Shown here one piece after another: positions 9,060 to 18,270 of a stretch of DNA of 64,000 nucleotides. The translations under genes were made by a program, and so were the position numbers. The stretch lies in assembly GCF_000739775.1 (NCBI RefSeq), contig NZ_BBJH01000007.1, positions 248,001 to 312,000 on the forward strand, written 5' to 3'. How positions within the stretch are numbered: position 1 is the first letter of the stretch; each line of letters opens with the position of its first letter. The DNA is from Paraburkholderia heleia NBRC 101817 (GTDB taxonomy: Bacteria > Pseudomonadota > Gammaproteobacteria > Burkholderiales > Burkholderiaceae). The notes under the pieces are model-generated. The model was not told the origin of the DNA. It saw only the letters and a program-made list of their open reading frames with translations, and made no database searches.

Positions 9060-9452
9060 TTAACGCTTCGAGAACTGCTTGCGGCGACGTGCCTTGTGGA
9101 AACCGACCTTCTTACGTTCCACTTCACGTGCGTCACGCGTGACGAAGCCAGCTTGCGACAGTGCCGGCTTGAGCGTCGCGTCGTAGTCCATCAGCGCGCG
9201 CGTGATGCCGTGGCGAACTGCGCCGGCCTGGCCGGTTTCGCCGCCGCCCGTCACGTTCACCTTGATGTCGAACGTCGTGCCGTGGTTCGTGAGTTCCAGC
9301 GGTTGACGCACGATCATGAGCGACGTTTCGCGCGAGAAGTAGTCGGCGATGGGCTTGCCGTTGACGACGATTTCGCCCTTGCCCGACTTGATGAAGACAC
9401 GAGCGACGGCGCTCTTGCGGCGGCCCGTACCGTAATTCCAGTTACCGATCAT
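9060..9452 (-). CDS. rpsI: 30S ribosomal protein S9
   Basis: The 130-residue protein begins [20 protein letters not shown], the S9 signature, and ends in the basic tail RRKQFSKR, whose last residues reach the ribosomal P site in this family. It follows rplM by 11 bp in the universal rplM-rpsI order. Confidence 0.99.
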   Translation of the reverse strand: MIGNWNYGTGRRKSAVARVFIKSGKGEIVVNGKPIADYFSRETSLMIVRQPLELTNHGTTFDIKVNVTGGGETGQAGAVRHGITRALMDYDATLKPALSQAGFVTRDAREVERKKVGFHKARRRKQFSKR

Positions 9453-9463
9453 GTGGGCTCCCC

Positions 9464-9892
9464 TTAGATCTCGAGCGCCTTCGGCTGTTGCGCCGAGTGC
9501 GGGTGCGTTGCGTCAGCGTAGACCTTCAGCTTCTTGATCATCGCGTAGCCGAGCGGGCCCTTCGGCAGCATGCCCTTCACGGCCTTCTCGAGCGCGCGGC
9601 CCGGGAAGCGTTCCTGCATCTTGCCGAACGTCGTTTCGTAGATACCGCCCGGGTAGCCCGAGTGACGGTAGTACTTCTTGTCGGTGGTCTTGTTGCCCGT
9701 GACCTTCAGCTTGCCGGCGTTGATGATGATGATGAAATCACCCGTGTCGACGTGCGGGGTGAACTCAGGCTTGTGCTTGCCGCGAAGACGGCGTGCCACT
9801 TCGCTGGCGACACGGCCGAGAACCTTATCCGTCGCGTCAATCACGTACCATTCGCGCTGCACTTCATGTGCCTTGGCGGAAAAAGTCTTCAT
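9464..9892 (-). CDS. rplM: 50S ribosomal protein L13
   Basis: The 142-residue protein has the L13 signature ([39 protein letters not shown]). L13 is an early-assembly protein of the large subunit and in E. coli it represses its own operon through the mRNA leader. The strong promoter at 10038-10067 would give a leader of about 140 nt with a 5' hairpin, so the same control is possible here. Confidence 0.99.
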   Translation of the reverse strand: MKTFSAKAHEVQREWYVIDATDKVLGRVASEVARRLRGKHKPEFTPHVDTGDFIIIINAGKLKVTGNKTTDKKYYRHSGYPGGIYETTFGKMQERFPGRALEKAVKGMLPKGPLGYAMIKKLKVYADATHPHSAQQPKALEI

Positions 9893-10004
9893 GATCGATC
9901 CAAAAAAATATGCTGTGCCCTGTTGTGCTTTCGCACGTCTGTCCTGCTTGTATGGTGACGCTCGCTGACGTCGGCGCAGGCTCTCCCTGGTTCGAGTTTC
10001 CCCG

Positions 10005-10030
10005 TCTCCGCGCAGGCATGGATGCGGAGA
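10005..10030 (-). promoter_or_regulatory. Stem-loop at the 5' end of the rplM leader
   Basis: TCTCCGC (10005-10011) pairs with GCGGAGA (10024-10030), directly after the predicted start of the rplM mRNA. It could be part of an L13 autoregulatory leader or simply stabilise the 5' end. No sequence match to a known L13 leader is claimed. Confidence 0.4.
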
Positions 10031-10037
10031 ACCTACG

Positions 10038-10067
10038 ATTATAAAGGGAAATTGGGCTGCAAGTCAA
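10038..10067 (-). promoter_or_regulatory. rplM-rpsI promoter
   Basis: On the minus strand TTGACT (10062-10067) and TATAAT (10038-10043) are separated by 18 bp, a near-consensus sigma-70 promoter. The predicted start is near 10031. It lies downstream of the small-RNA terminator, so rplM does not depend on the upstream unit. Confidence 0.8.
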
Positions 10068-10117
10068 AAAGTTGCTTGTGATGGCGCGGATGCGGGCCAA
10101 AGCGAAGGCGGCAGACG

Positions 10118-10148
10118 AAAAAAAGCCCGAACGCGTTTGTTCGGGCTT
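10118..10148 (-). terminator. Strong terminator of the small-RNA unit
   Basis: A perfect 10-bp stem (10123-10132 with 10139-10148) with a six-base loop is followed on the minus strand by seven T residues (10118-10124). It insulates rplM from upstream transcription. Confidence 0.9.
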
Positions 10149-10212
10149 AATCCACTCTTTGGAGGAGGGTGGAGGAGACATGCTGAGGTGTCGTGAAGCA
10201 CGACAACCAATA
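10118..10212 (-). ncRNA. Candidate small RNA with anti-Shine-Dalgarno stretch
   Basis: A complete small transcription unit of about 95 nt lies on the minus strand between the OsmC-family gene and rplM. It has its own near-perfect promoter. In order it contains a 5' stem-loop with arms TGTCGTG and CACGACA (10189-10205), a single-stranded C-rich stretch CTCCTCCACCCTCCTCC (10161-10177, minus strand), and a terminator hairpin with arms AAGCCCGAAC/GTTCGGGCTT (10123-10148) followed by seven T. The C-rich part contains two CCTCC blocks able to pair with Shine-Dalgarno sequences. No short coding frame closes inside it; an ATG at 10181 reads on through the terminator. Function is inferred; no family match is claimed. 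Confidence 0.65.
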
Positions 10213-10218
10213 AGCTGA

Positions 10219-10247
10219 ATTATACGGATGGGCGTTGTGCGGCGCAA
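10219..10247 (-). promoter_or_regulatory. Promoter of the candidate small RNA
   Basis: TTGCGC (10242-10247) and a perfect TATAAT (10219-10224) are separated by exactly 17 bp on the minus strand. The predicted start is near 10212, about 95 bases before the terminator end. Confidence 0.8.
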
Positions 10248-10253
10248 GGACAT

Positions 10254-10284
10254 TTGCATTGCGAAATGCAACATCACAATGTGA
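10254..10284. promoter_or_regulatory. Two short palindromes upstream of the small-RNA promoter
   Basis: TTGCATT (10254-10260) and AATGCAA (10265-10271) form an inverted repeat centred about 50 bp upstream of the predicted start. TCACA-A-TGTGA (10274-10284) follows immediately. The spacing fits an activator or repressor site next to the -35 box. No regulator can be named. Confidence 0.4.
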
Positions 10285-10473
10285 AATCACACCGACCCGG
10301 CACGTCAGCAGAAAATTGATTAAAAATCAAATGCTTGCAAATTTGACATGCGAAAAGCATGCGAGACAACTAGAGTCCAGCGCCTAATTGCGCAGGGGAA
10401 ATCCATCTTGTCCAAAGGTATCGCATCGCAACATTCAAGCAGGTGGCATAAGGCGCGCGCCGCCGTGTCCCCT
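10285..10473. other. Intergenic stretch between the small-RNA control region and the osmC promoter
   Basis: The first half is visibly AT-richer than its surroundings and holds small inverted repeats (CATGC/GCATG near 10350-10365 and TCAAAT/ATTTGA near 10328-10347), plus a TTGACA without a matching -10. No reading frame or RNA gene is supported. Confidence 0.4.
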
Positions 10474-10503
10474 CGGACATACCAGTAAGGCGCGGGCTAC
10501 AAT
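10474..10503 (+). promoter_or_regulatory. Probable promoter of the OsmC-family gene
   Basis: CGGACA (10474-10479) and TACAAT (10498-10503) are 18 bp apart. The predicted start lies about 30 bases before the ATG. The -35 is weak. Confidence 0.5.
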
Positions 10504-10541
10504 GCCGTCTGAATCAGGAAACCGCGCAGAGGCATACGCAC

Positions 10542-10964
10542 ATGGAATGCAAAGTTAGCTGGATGGGTCAGGACGGCATGGCGTTCGCGGCCGAAACGGG
10601 CAGCGGCCATCTCGTCAACATGGACGGCGCACCGGAAGGCGGCGGCCACAACCTCGCGCCGCGGCCGATGGAAATGGTGCTGCTCGGCACGGGCGGCTGC
10701 ACGGCCTACGACGTGGTGCTGATCCTCAAGAAGAGCCGCCAGGAAGTGAGTGGCTGCAGCGTGACGCTCAAGGCCGAGCGTGCGAGCGAAGACCCCAAGG
10801 TTTTCACGAAGATCCACTTTCACTTCACCGTGACCGGCAAGAACCTGAACCCGGCCACCGTGGAGCGCGCGATCAACCTCTCGCACGACAAGTACTGCTC
10901 GGCGTCGATCATGATCGGCAAGACCGCCGAGATCACGCATACGTTCGAGATCGTCGCGGCTTAA
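10542..10964 (+). CDS. OsmC family protein
   Basis: OsmC/Ohr proteins are small homodimeric peroxiredoxin-like enzymes that reduce organic hydroperoxides with two cysteines. This 140-residue member begins MECKVSWMGQDGMAF and has RPMEMVLLGTGGCTAYDVV with Cys53 and DKYCSASIM with Cys119, at the positions of the redox pair. It resembles the YhfA-like subgroup, whose substrate is uncertain, more than Ohr. It is monocistronic, with its own promoter and a long terminator. Confidence 0.88.
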   Translation: MECKVSWMGQDGMAFAAETGSGHLVNMDGAPEGGGHNLAPRPMEMVLLGTGGCTAYDVVLILKKSRQEVSGCSVTLKAERASEDPKVFTKIHFHFTVTGKNLNPATVERAINLSHDKYCSASIMIGKTAEITHTFEIVAA

Positions 10965-10993
10965 GGCCTGCGGCAAAAATCGGCGGCAAAAAG

Positions 10994-11035
10994 AAAAAGC
11001 CGGCGCGGTTCTTCGGAGAACCGCGCCGGCTTTTT
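10994..11035. terminator. Bidirectional terminator shared by the OsmC gene and rnpB
   Basis: A perfect 19-bp stem (10994-11012 with 11017-11035) has a TCGG loop and T runs on both strands (plus TTTTT; minus TTTTTCTTTTT). It ends the OsmC gene from the left and RNase P RNA from the right. Confidence 0.92.
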
Positions 11036-11044
11036 GCATGAATG

Positions 11045-11462
<418 letters not shown>

Positions 11463-11528
11463 GGCGCGATATTAGCACGCGCGGGCGCGACGCGCCGGGG
11501 GTCGGATCGACCGCTGCCCGCCGGGCTT

Positions 11529-12404
11529 TTAGCGAGTCCGTCGACCGGCGCGAAAGACCGTGGCGTCGTCGTAGAACGACGGGTCATCGTTTTGCGCCCA
11601 CCAGCCCGGAATGCCGAGCACCGGCAGCGGCGCGAAGCTGCGCCCGTTGAGCGCGTCGAGCGTCGCGTCGGCGGCGAGCATGCCGCTCACTGTCTCGTCC
11701 AGATACGCGTCGCGTTGCGCACGCGGCCACGTGAAATACGCTTGCGGCGCCTCGACCACCCATGCGTGCGCCGTGCACGCCGCGTAAGGCGAGATCATCT
11801 TTTCGAGCAAAGCATGGCCGAATACGCGGACTTCGCAGCGCGCCGCGCCAATCGTCTCCCCGAGAGGCGCTTCCCAGCCTGCGCGCTGCGTCACGAACAG
11901 CGTGCGCCAGTCGAAGCCGCGCAACGCCGCTGTCAGCGGCGCATCCGATGAGGCGAAGAGCACCGCGTTCTCGTCGAACAGCGTAAGCGCGTCGCGCACG
12001 CCGCCGCGCGTGGGGCCCACGCCCCGCACGTCGATCGCCGCGGCCTGGCGCGCGTTCAGCGTCGCCTTGATGCGCGGGAACGCGAACCAGGCAAGCGCGT
12101 TGAAGAAGTCGTGGAGGTTGTGGCGCGTCGGCACGCAGCCCGTCGCCGCGATATGCGCCTCGTAGGCCGAGCCCTCGGGCAGGTCGTGCTGGGCGATGAA
12201 GCGCAGCGGCCGGCCGCGGCCCGTGCTTCGTGCGGCAGCCAGCGCATCGGCGTTCAGTTCATCCAGGTACGCCGCGTATCCCGCCAGCGCGGCCTGCTGC
12301 CAGCGCCGGCCGCGCGCTTCGTGTTGCGCGAACCACGGGCGGGCCCAGTCGATGTCGGTGAAACTCCCCAGCGGCATGGTCCGGCGCGGGGCGCGCACGG
12401 GCAT
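11529..12404 (-). CDS. DUF3025 family protein
   Basis: The 291-residue product has the DUF3025 core: FIAQHDLPEGSAYEAHIAATG, then HNLHDFFNALAWFAFPRIK, FDENAVLFAS and PLPVLGIPGWWAQND. The family is found mainly in beta- and gamma-proteobacteria and has no assigned function. It follows pyrC by about 70 bp and may be in one unit with it. Start 12404 (MPVRAPRR) is a choice; an ATG at 12377 (MPLGSF) is the main alternative, and neither has a clear ribosome site. The frame stays open through pyrC, but only as a shadow. Confidence 0.85.
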   Translation of the reverse strand: MPVRAPRRTMPLGSFTDIDWARPWFAQHEARGRRWQQAALAGYAAYLDELNADALAAARSTGRGRPLRFIAQHDLPEGSAYEAHIAATGCVPTRHNLHDFFNALAWFAFPRIKATLNARQAAAIDVRGVGPTRGGVRDALTLFDENAVLFASSDAPLTAALRGFDWRTLFVTQRAGWEAPLGETIGAARCEVRVFGHALLEKMISPYAACTAHAWVVEAPQAYFTWPRAQRDAYLDETVSGMLAADATLDALNGRSFAPLPVLGIPGWWAQNDDPSFYDDATVFRAGRRTR

Positions 12405-12475
12405 CGGTGCGTGCGCATCGACTGCCCCGACCGGACCAGCCGTTACGCCCGCAGCCACGCCCCGCCCCGCCTCGT

Positions 12476-13531
12476 TCAAGCGAGTTTCCAGCCGATCGTC
12501 TCGCCGCCGCGCAGCGGCACGACGGGCGTGCCGCCTGCCTCGACTTCGGCGGGCAGCGTCCAGCTCTCGCGTTGCAGCGTGACCGTTTCGGTCGCGCGCG
12601 GCAGGCCGTAGAAGTCCGCGCCGTAAAAACTCGCGAAGCCCTCGAGCTTGTCGAGCGCGCCGGCGTTGTCGAACGCTTCGGCGTAGAGCTCGAGCGCGTG
12701 CAGCGCCGTGTAGCAGCCCGCGCAGCCGCATGCGTGCTCTTTCAGCCCCTTCGGGTGCGGTGCGCTGTCGGTGCCGAGGAAGAAGCGATGATCGCCCGAG
12801 GTCGCTGCATCCACGAGCGCCACGCGATGCGTCTCGCGCTTGAGCACGGGCAGGCAGTAGTAATGCGGACGGATGCCGCCCTGGAAGATCGCGTTGCGGT
12901 TGTACAGCAGGTGATGCGCGGTGATCGTTGCGCCTAGCAGGCCGGGCGCGGCGCGATCGGCGCGGATGTAGTCGACGGCGTCCTTCGTCGTGATGTGCTC
13001 GAACACCACCTTGAGGCCCGGAAAATCGCGGCGCGTCGGAATCATCACGCGGTCGATGAAGACCTTCTCGCGATCGAACAGGTCGATGTCGGCGCTCGTC
13101 ACTTCGCCGTGCACGAGGAGCGGCATGCCCACTTCCTGCATGGCCTCGAGCGTCTTCGCGCACTTGCGGATGTCGGTCACGCCGGCATCCGAATTCGTCG
13201 TCGCGCCCGCCGGATACAGCTTCACGCCGTGCACGAAGCCGCTCGCCTTCGCGCGGCGGATTTCCTCGGGCGGCGTGTTGTCGGTGAGATAGAGCGTCAT
13301 CAGCGGCTCGAACGTCGAGCCCGCCGGCAACGCCGCGAGAATGCGCTCGCGATAGGCGGCGGCCTGTTCGGTCGTCGTGACCGGCGGCTTGAGGTTCGGC
13401 ATGATGATCGCACGGCCGAACTGGCGCGCCGTGTGCGGCAGCACGGCCGCGAGCATCGCGCCGTCGCGCACGTGCAGGTGCCAGTCGTCGGGGCGGGCGA
13501 GCGTGAGAGTCGTGGGGGAAGAGGCGTTCAT
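12476..13531 (-). CDS. pyrC: Dihydroorotase (class II, homodimeric)
   Basis: PyrC cyclises carbamoyl-aspartate to dihydroorotate in pyrimidine synthesis. The 351-residue protein begins [20 protein letters not shown] with the zinc-binding HxH pair (His18, His20). It contains [16 protein letters not shown] with the lysine that is carboxylated, later zinc histidines in VHGEV and [10 protein letters not shown], and [10 protein letters not shown] with the catalytic aspartate. Length and motifs are those of the E. coli type. An ATG 54 bp upstream is possible, but its extension is not family-like. Confidence 0.97.
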   Translation of the reverse strand: MNASSPTTLTLARPDDWHLHVRDGAMLAAVLPHTARQFGRAIIMPNLKPPVTTTEQAAAYRERILAALPAGSTFEPLMTLYLTDNTPPEEIRRAKASGFVHGVKLYPAGATTNSDAGVTDIRKCAKTLEAMQEVGMPLLVHGEVTSADIDLFDREKVFIDRVMIPTRRDFPGLKVVFEHITTKDAVDYIRADRAAPGLLGATITAHHLLYNRNAIFQGGIRPHYYCLPVLKRETHRVALVDAATSGDHRFFLGTDSAPHPKGLKEHACGCAGCYTALHALELYAEAFDNAGALDKLEGFASFYGADFYGLPRATETVTLQRESWTLPAEVEAGGTPVVPLRGGETIGWKLA

Positions 13532-13898
13532 GGCAAGAGTCTGGCGCGGTAGTGAACCAACAGCGGGATGAGTGAACGGCGGCAAGTTCGCGGGAACGCG
13601 CCCAGGCTGCCGGAAATTCCGGGCATATCACGGCAAAAAAGCGCGGCGCCGATCGATGCAGATCGAACCCGCGCGCTGCCCGCACCGTCGCGTGCACACG
13701 ACAATCCGCGCTGCATCGACCGCGGCATGCACCCTCGCACGCACCTTCTACGCAGCCCTGCAATGCATCCGACAAATTTCGTATTGGCGACCCGCAGGCC
13801 GGTGATATGCTTGGAAAATCATTATTGTAACGGGTCGACGGCGGGTCCCGCCTGGCACTGCAGCCGCCGTCCCAGTCGCATTACGCACCATCAGCACC
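13532..13898. other. Intergenic region between divergent pyrC and the amidotransferase gene
   Basis: No reading frame here resembles a protein. The right-hand part holds the amidotransferase promoter at 13784-13811. A short inverted repeat (CCGGAAATTCCGG, 13611-13623) lies in the pyrC leader or promoter area and could be a regulatory site, but no regulator is identified. Confidence 0.4.
13784..13811 (+). promoter_or_regulatory. Possible promoter of the class II amidotransferase gene
   Basis: TTGGCG (13784-13789) and TATGCT (13806-13811) are 16 bp apart, about 95 bp upstream of the ATG. A TATTGT further down is an alternative -10. Confidence 0.4.
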
Positions 13899-14807
13899 AT
13901 GTGCCAACTTCTCGGAATGAATTGCGCCGCGCCGACGGACGTCACGTTCTCCTTCACAGGATTCGCGGCGCGCGGGGGCGCCACCGATCACCATGCCGAC
14001 GGCTGGGGGATCGCGTTCTTCGAGGACAAGGCCTGCCGCCTCTTCATCGACAACGAGGCCTCGGCGCGTTCGCCTATCGCCGAGATGGTCAAGCACTACC
14101 CCATCAAGTCGCGCAACACCATCGCCCACATCCGCAAGGCCACGCAAGGCAACTGCGCGCTCGAGAACAGTCACCCGTTCCAGCGCGAGCTGTGGGGCCG
14201 GCACTGGATCTTCGCGCACAACGGCGACCTTCAGGACTTCAATCCGGTGATGTCGGGCGTCTACCAGCCCGTTGGCACGACCGATAGCGAGCGCGCGTTC
14301 TGCCTGCTGCTGCAGGGCTTGCGCAAGGCATTTCCCGCTGCGCAGCCGCCGCTCGCCGAGCTGTTCGCGGCGCTGGAGTCGCTCACGCGCGAGGTCACGC
14401 AGTTCGGCGTCTTCAACTTCCTGATGTCGAACGGCCAGGCGCTGTTCGCGCATTGCTCGACGCATCTCTACTATCTCGTGCGGCGCTGGCCGTTTTCGAC
14501 GGCCCATCTCGTCGACGCCGATGTCTCCATCGACTTCGCCAAGTACACGACGCCCGAGGACCGCGTAGCCGTGATCGCCACCGCGCCGCTCACCGACAAC
14601 GAGGTCTGGACGCGCTTCGCTCCCGGCGACCTGCTGATGTTCCAGCACGGCGACGTGATCGCCCGGGCGAGCGTGCCGGTGCCGCAGAAGGTGCTCGACA
14701 AGCTCGCCAACCCTTCGCTCGACGCGTCGGCCAGCGCGCCGTGCGCCGCCCAGCCGGGCGAGATCGACCCGGAAGCCGTGGCCGCCCTGCAAAGCTGGGG
14801 CGAGTAA
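13899..14807 (+). CDS. Class II glutamine amidotransferase (YafJ-like)
   Basis: The protein begins MCQLLGMNCAAP, so after methionine removal Cys2 becomes the N-terminal nucleophile of the Ntn-hydrolase glutaminase fold. Family signatures follow: HADGWGIAFF, the arginine loop HIRKATQGN, and FAHNGDL with the oxyanion Asn-Gly. At 302 residues it is a single glutaminase domain without a synthetase partner, like E. coli YafJ and EgtC relatives. The amino acceptor is unknown. It stands alone between its own promoter and terminator. Confidence 0.9.
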   Translation: MCQLLGMNCAAPTDVTFSFTGFAARGGATDHHADGWGIAFFEDKACRLFIDNEASARSPIAEMVKHYPIKSRNTIAHIRKATQGNCALENSHPFQRELWGRHWIFAHNGDLQDFNPVMSGVYQPVGTTDSERAFCLLLQGLRKAFPAAQPPLAELFAALESLTREVTQFGVFNFLMSNGQALFAHCSTHLYYLVRRWPFSTAHLVDADVSIDFAKYTTPEDRVAVIATAPLTDNEVWTRFAPGDLLMFQHGDVIARASVPVPQKVLDKLANPSLDASASAPCAAQPGEIDPEAVAALQSWGE

Positions 14808-14842
14808 GCCGGTCGAAGGGGGAAGCTGTCAAGCCCAAAACG

Positions 14843-14872
14843 AAAAGCCGCGCATCGAGCGCGGCTTTTTTT
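14843..14872. terminator. Terminator between the amidotransferase gene and gltL
   Basis: AAAAGCCGCGC (14843-14853), an ATCGA loop and GCGCGGC (14859-14865) with seven T residues (14866-14872). The plus side is the stronger; the minus side also has four T, so it may serve gltL too. Confidence 0.85.
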
Positions 14873-14888
14873 CGACACGTGCAAAGCC

Positions 14889-15610
<722 letters not shown>

Positions 15611-15614
<4 letters not shown>

Positions 15615-16291
15615 CTTGCGACCTTTTTCTGAAGACCTTTGACAAGGCTCGACGCGATCACGCAAATCACGAAATAACACGCGCCCGCGAACAGTACCAT
15701 CTCGACCATCGTTCCGTCACGGTCGCCGATATTGGTGGCGGTGCGGAAGAAGTCGGCGAGGCTGATCACGTACACGAGCGAGGTGTCCTGAAACAGCACG
15801 ATGGCCTGCGTGAGCAGGAGCGGCACCATCGCGCGGAACGCCTGCGGCAGCACCACGAATTGCATGGCCTGGCCGTAGCGCATGCCGAGCGCGAACGAAG
15901 CGTTCACCTGCCCGCGCGGCACCGCCTGAATGCCGGCACGAATGATCTCCGAATAATACGCGGCCTCGAACAGCGAGAACGCGATCATCGCGGAAGCGAG
16001 GCGAATGTCGATGTCGGGCGACAGACCCAGCACGTTTTGCAGCACCTGCGGCACGATCAGGAAGAACCACAGCAGGACCATCACGAGCGGGATCGAGCGG
16101 AAGACCGTGACGTAGCCCTTGGCGAACCATTCGAGCGGCTTCACGCCGGAAAGCCGCATGAGCGCGAGCAGCGTGCCCCACAGAATGCCGACCACGATTG
16201 CACACAGCGTGATCTTGAACGTGATGATCGCGCCCGTCCACAGCGTGGGCAGCGCACCCGGAATGCCGCTCCAGTCGAAGTGATGCATCAC
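15611..16291 (-). CDS. gltK: Glutamate/aspartate ABC transporter permease GltK
   Basis: The 226-residue inner-membrane protein begins [20 protein letters not shown]. It has several hydrophobic segments and the EAA loop region [22 protein letters not shown] that contacts the ATPase, typical of the HisM/GltK permeases. It overlaps gltJ at its start and gltL at its end, each by four bases (ATGA), indicating tightly coupled translation. Confidence 0.95.
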
Positions 16292-17028
16292 TTGCCTCCG
16301 ATGTAGCCGGGCAGACGCGACTTCGCCTCGACCCAGCGCATGAGCGTCATGACGACGAGGTTGATGAGCACATAAGCGAGCGTGACGGCGATGAACGACT
16401 CATAGGTCTGCGCCGTGTAGTCGACGAGCTGCCGCGCCTGGGCCGACAAATCGAGCAAGCCGATCGTCGAGGCGACCGCCGAGTTCTTGAAGATGTTGAG
16501 AAACTCGGAGGTGAGCGGCGGCACGATGATGCGGTACGCCACGGGCAGCAGCACGTAGCGGTACGTCTGCCACTGCGTGAAGCCCATCGCGAGGCCGGCT
16601 GCACGCTGGCCGCGCGGCAGCGCGTTGATGCCCGAGCGCACCTGTTCGCACACGCGTGCACCGGTAAAGAGCCCGAGACACACGACCGACGCCGAAAAGA
16701 ACTGCACGCCCGGCGGCGATTGCTTGAACGCAGTGCCGATCGATTGCGGCACGATCTCCGGCAGCACGAAGTACCAGATGAAGAACTGCGCGATAAGCGG
16801 AATATTGCGGAAGATCGCCACATAAACGGTGCCGGCGCCCGCGAGAAACCTGTTCGGCGCCGTACGCAGCACGCCGAAGAACGACCCGACGATGAGCGCG
16901 ATCACCCACGCGCACAGCGACACCGAGACCGTCACCCAGAGACCGGAGAGGATCCAGCCGAGGTACGTGGTGGGTTCGCCCGTCGAGACCGGGCTGAGCA
17001 GAATGCCCCAGTTCCAGTGATAGGACAT
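16288..17028 (-). CDS. gltJ: Glutamate/aspartate ABC transporter permease GltJ
   Basis: The 246-residue permease begins [20 protein letters not shown] and has about five hydrophobic segments plus the EAA-type loop [23 protein letters not shown]. It is the partner of GltK. The ATG at 17028 has GGAG six bases upstream; a TTG at 17040 would consume that site. It is separated from gltI by 88 bp containing a terminator-like hairpin, so it is likely expressed at a lower level than the binding protein. Confidence 0.95.
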   Translation of the reverse strand: MSYHWNWGILLSPVSTGEPTTYLGWILSGLWVTVSVSLCAWVIALIVGSFFGVLRTAPNRFLAGAGTVYVAIFRNIPLIAQFFIWYFVLPEIVPQSIGTAFKQSPPGVQFFSASVVCLGLFTGARVCEQVRSGINALPRGQRAAGLAMGFTQWQTYRYVLLPVAYRIIVPPLTSEFLNIFKNSAVASTIGLLDLSAQARQLVDYTAQTYESFIAVTLAYVLINLVVMTLMRWVEAKSRLPGYIGGK

Positions 17029-17046
17029 CAGAGACTCCAAGAAAAA

Positions 17047-17075
17047 GAACGGAAGAAGCGGCGCTTCTTCCGTTC
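17047..17075 (-). terminator. Attenuator hairpin between gltI and gltJ
   Basis: GAACGGAAGAAGC (17047-17059) pairs perfectly with GCTTCTTCCGTTC (17063-17075). On the minus strand five T residues follow. Being inside the operon, it probably stops part of the transcripts after gltI, giving excess binding protein over permease. Confidence 0.75.
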
Positions 17076-17116
17076 CGTGCTAAACGCTAAATGCGGGTCG
17101 ACCGGCAGGGGCCGTG

Positions 17117-18010
17117 TTAATCGATCGCCTTGTCGTTCGGATTCTTGAACAGCGCTTTCATGTCGTCGCTCATCGGGAAGTTCAGGTTGAGACCCTTCGG
17201 CGGGATCGGCGACTCGAACCACTTCTTGTAGATCGTTTCGCCTTCGCCCGAGGTCTGGACCTTGGCGATGGCGTCGTCGGCGACCTTCTTGAACTCGGGG
17301 TCGTTCTTGCGCATCATGCAGCCGTACGCTTCACGCGACTGCGGCTGGCCGACGATCACGAAGTCGCCCGGATTGTTCGACTTGGCGCGCTCGCCCGCGA
17401 GCAGCGCGTCGTCCATCATGAACGCCACTGCGCGGCCCGTGGAGAGCGTCATGAACGACTCGCCGTGGTCCTTCGCGCTAATGATGTTCATGCCCATGCT
17501 CTTGTCCTGGTTCATCTTGCGCAGCAGGCGCTCGGACGTCGTGCCCGCCGTCGTCACGACGGTCTTGCCCTTGAGGTCCGCGAAGTCCTTGATGCCCGAA
17601 TCCTTCTTCGTCATGAGGCGCGTGCCGATCACGAAGATCGTGTTCGAGAAGGCGGCCTGCTGCTGACGTTCGGCATTGTTCGTGGTCGAGCCGCATTCGA
17701 TGTCCACCGTGCCGTTCTGCACGAGCGGAATGCGGTTCTGCGACGTGATGGGCACCATCTTGACCTTCAGGTTAGGCATGTTCAGCTTCTGCTTGACGGC
17801 CTCGACGATCTTCATCGCGTAGTCCTGCGAGTAGCCGATCACATTCTGCTTTTCGTCGTAGTACGAAAAAGGAATGGACGACTCGCGGTGCCCCAGCGAG
17901 ATGACGCCCGTGTCCTTGATCTTCTTGAGCGTGCCTGCGTCCTGCGCGAAAGCGCTGGTGGCGACGAAACCAAGGAGTGCGAGCAGAGCGGCGGTCTTTT
18001 TGATGTGCAT
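17117..18010 (-). CDS. gltI: Glutamate/aspartate periplasmic binding protein
   Basis: The 297-residue protein has a Sec signal peptide (MHIKKTAALLALLGFVATSAFA, cut near residue 22), then GTLKKIKDTGVISLGHRESSIPFSYYD, the start of the bilobal SBP_bac_3 fold. It also has SRNRIPLVQNGTVDIECGSTTNN, a ligand-binding strand typical of GltI. It captures glutamate and aspartate for GltJKL. GGAG stands before the ATG. As the first gene it lies closest to the promoter at 18047-18076. Confidence 0.95.
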   Translation of the reverse strand: MHIKKTAALLALLGFVATSAFAQDAGTLKKIKDTGVISLGHRESSIPFSYYDEKQNVIGYSQDYAMKIVEAVKQKLNMPNLKVKMVPITSQNRIPLVQNGTVDIECGSTTNNAERQQQAAFSNTIFVIGTRLMTKKDSGIKDFADLKGKTVVTTAGTTSERLLRKMNQDKSMGMNIISAKDHGESFMTLSTGRAVAFMMDDALLAGERAKSNNPGDFVIVGQPQSREAYGCMMRKNDPEFKKVADDAIAKVQTSGEGETIYKKWFESPIPPKGLNLNFPMSDDMKALFKNPNDKAID

Positions 18011-18046
18011 TGTTTTCTCCGGTACAAGACAAGAACCGCCGCCAGT

Positions 18047-18076
18047 TTATCAAAGTAATTATTTTGAAAGAATCAA
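18047..18076 (-). promoter_or_regulatory. gltI promoter
   Basis: On the minus strand TTGATT (18071-18076) and TGATAA (18047-18052) are 18 bp apart in an AT-rich patch. The leader would be about 30 nt. Confidence 0.5.
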
Positions 18077-18107
18077 GAATGACCCTGGCGCAACGCCTGA
18101 ATGTGCG

Positions 18108-18142
18108 AAGGCGGACGCCCCCTTGTGGAGGACGTCCGCCTT
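18108..18142. terminator. Hairpin downstream of gdhA
   Basis: AAGGCGGACG (18108-18117) and CGTCCGCCTT (18133-18142) form a perfect 10-bp stem with a 15-nt loop. No T-run follows, so termination is plausible rather than certain. It lies between the gdhA end and the gltI promoter. Confidence 0.5.
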
Positions 18143-18270
18143 CTATGCGCCTTGATGTGCAGCGCAAAAACCTGTCACGGCGCAGTCATGGATTCGTCAC
18201 GTCGCTGCGCGCCCTGGCTGGCGGGGCGTGTGACGCCGCCACGCCTGCAAACCGCGTGCACCGCGTGCAA

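Noticed and set aside
9864..10277. Short minus-strand frame through the small-RNA unit (MSPPPSSKEWIKPEQTRSGF...)
   Set aside because: It reads through a strong terminator and into the rplM leader, and has no ribosome site. The ATG at 10181 is more likely part of a non-coding RNA.
10328..10365. Plus-strand TTGACA with small palindromes as a second small-RNA promoter
   Set aside because: No acceptable -10 lies 16-18 bp downstream and no terminator follows before the OsmC gene.
11529..13775. A 748-residue open frame on the minus strand covering pyrC
   Set aside because: Only its last 291 residues resemble a protein (DUF3025). The rest is the wrong frame of pyrC and non-coding DNA, so the gene is taken to start at 12404.
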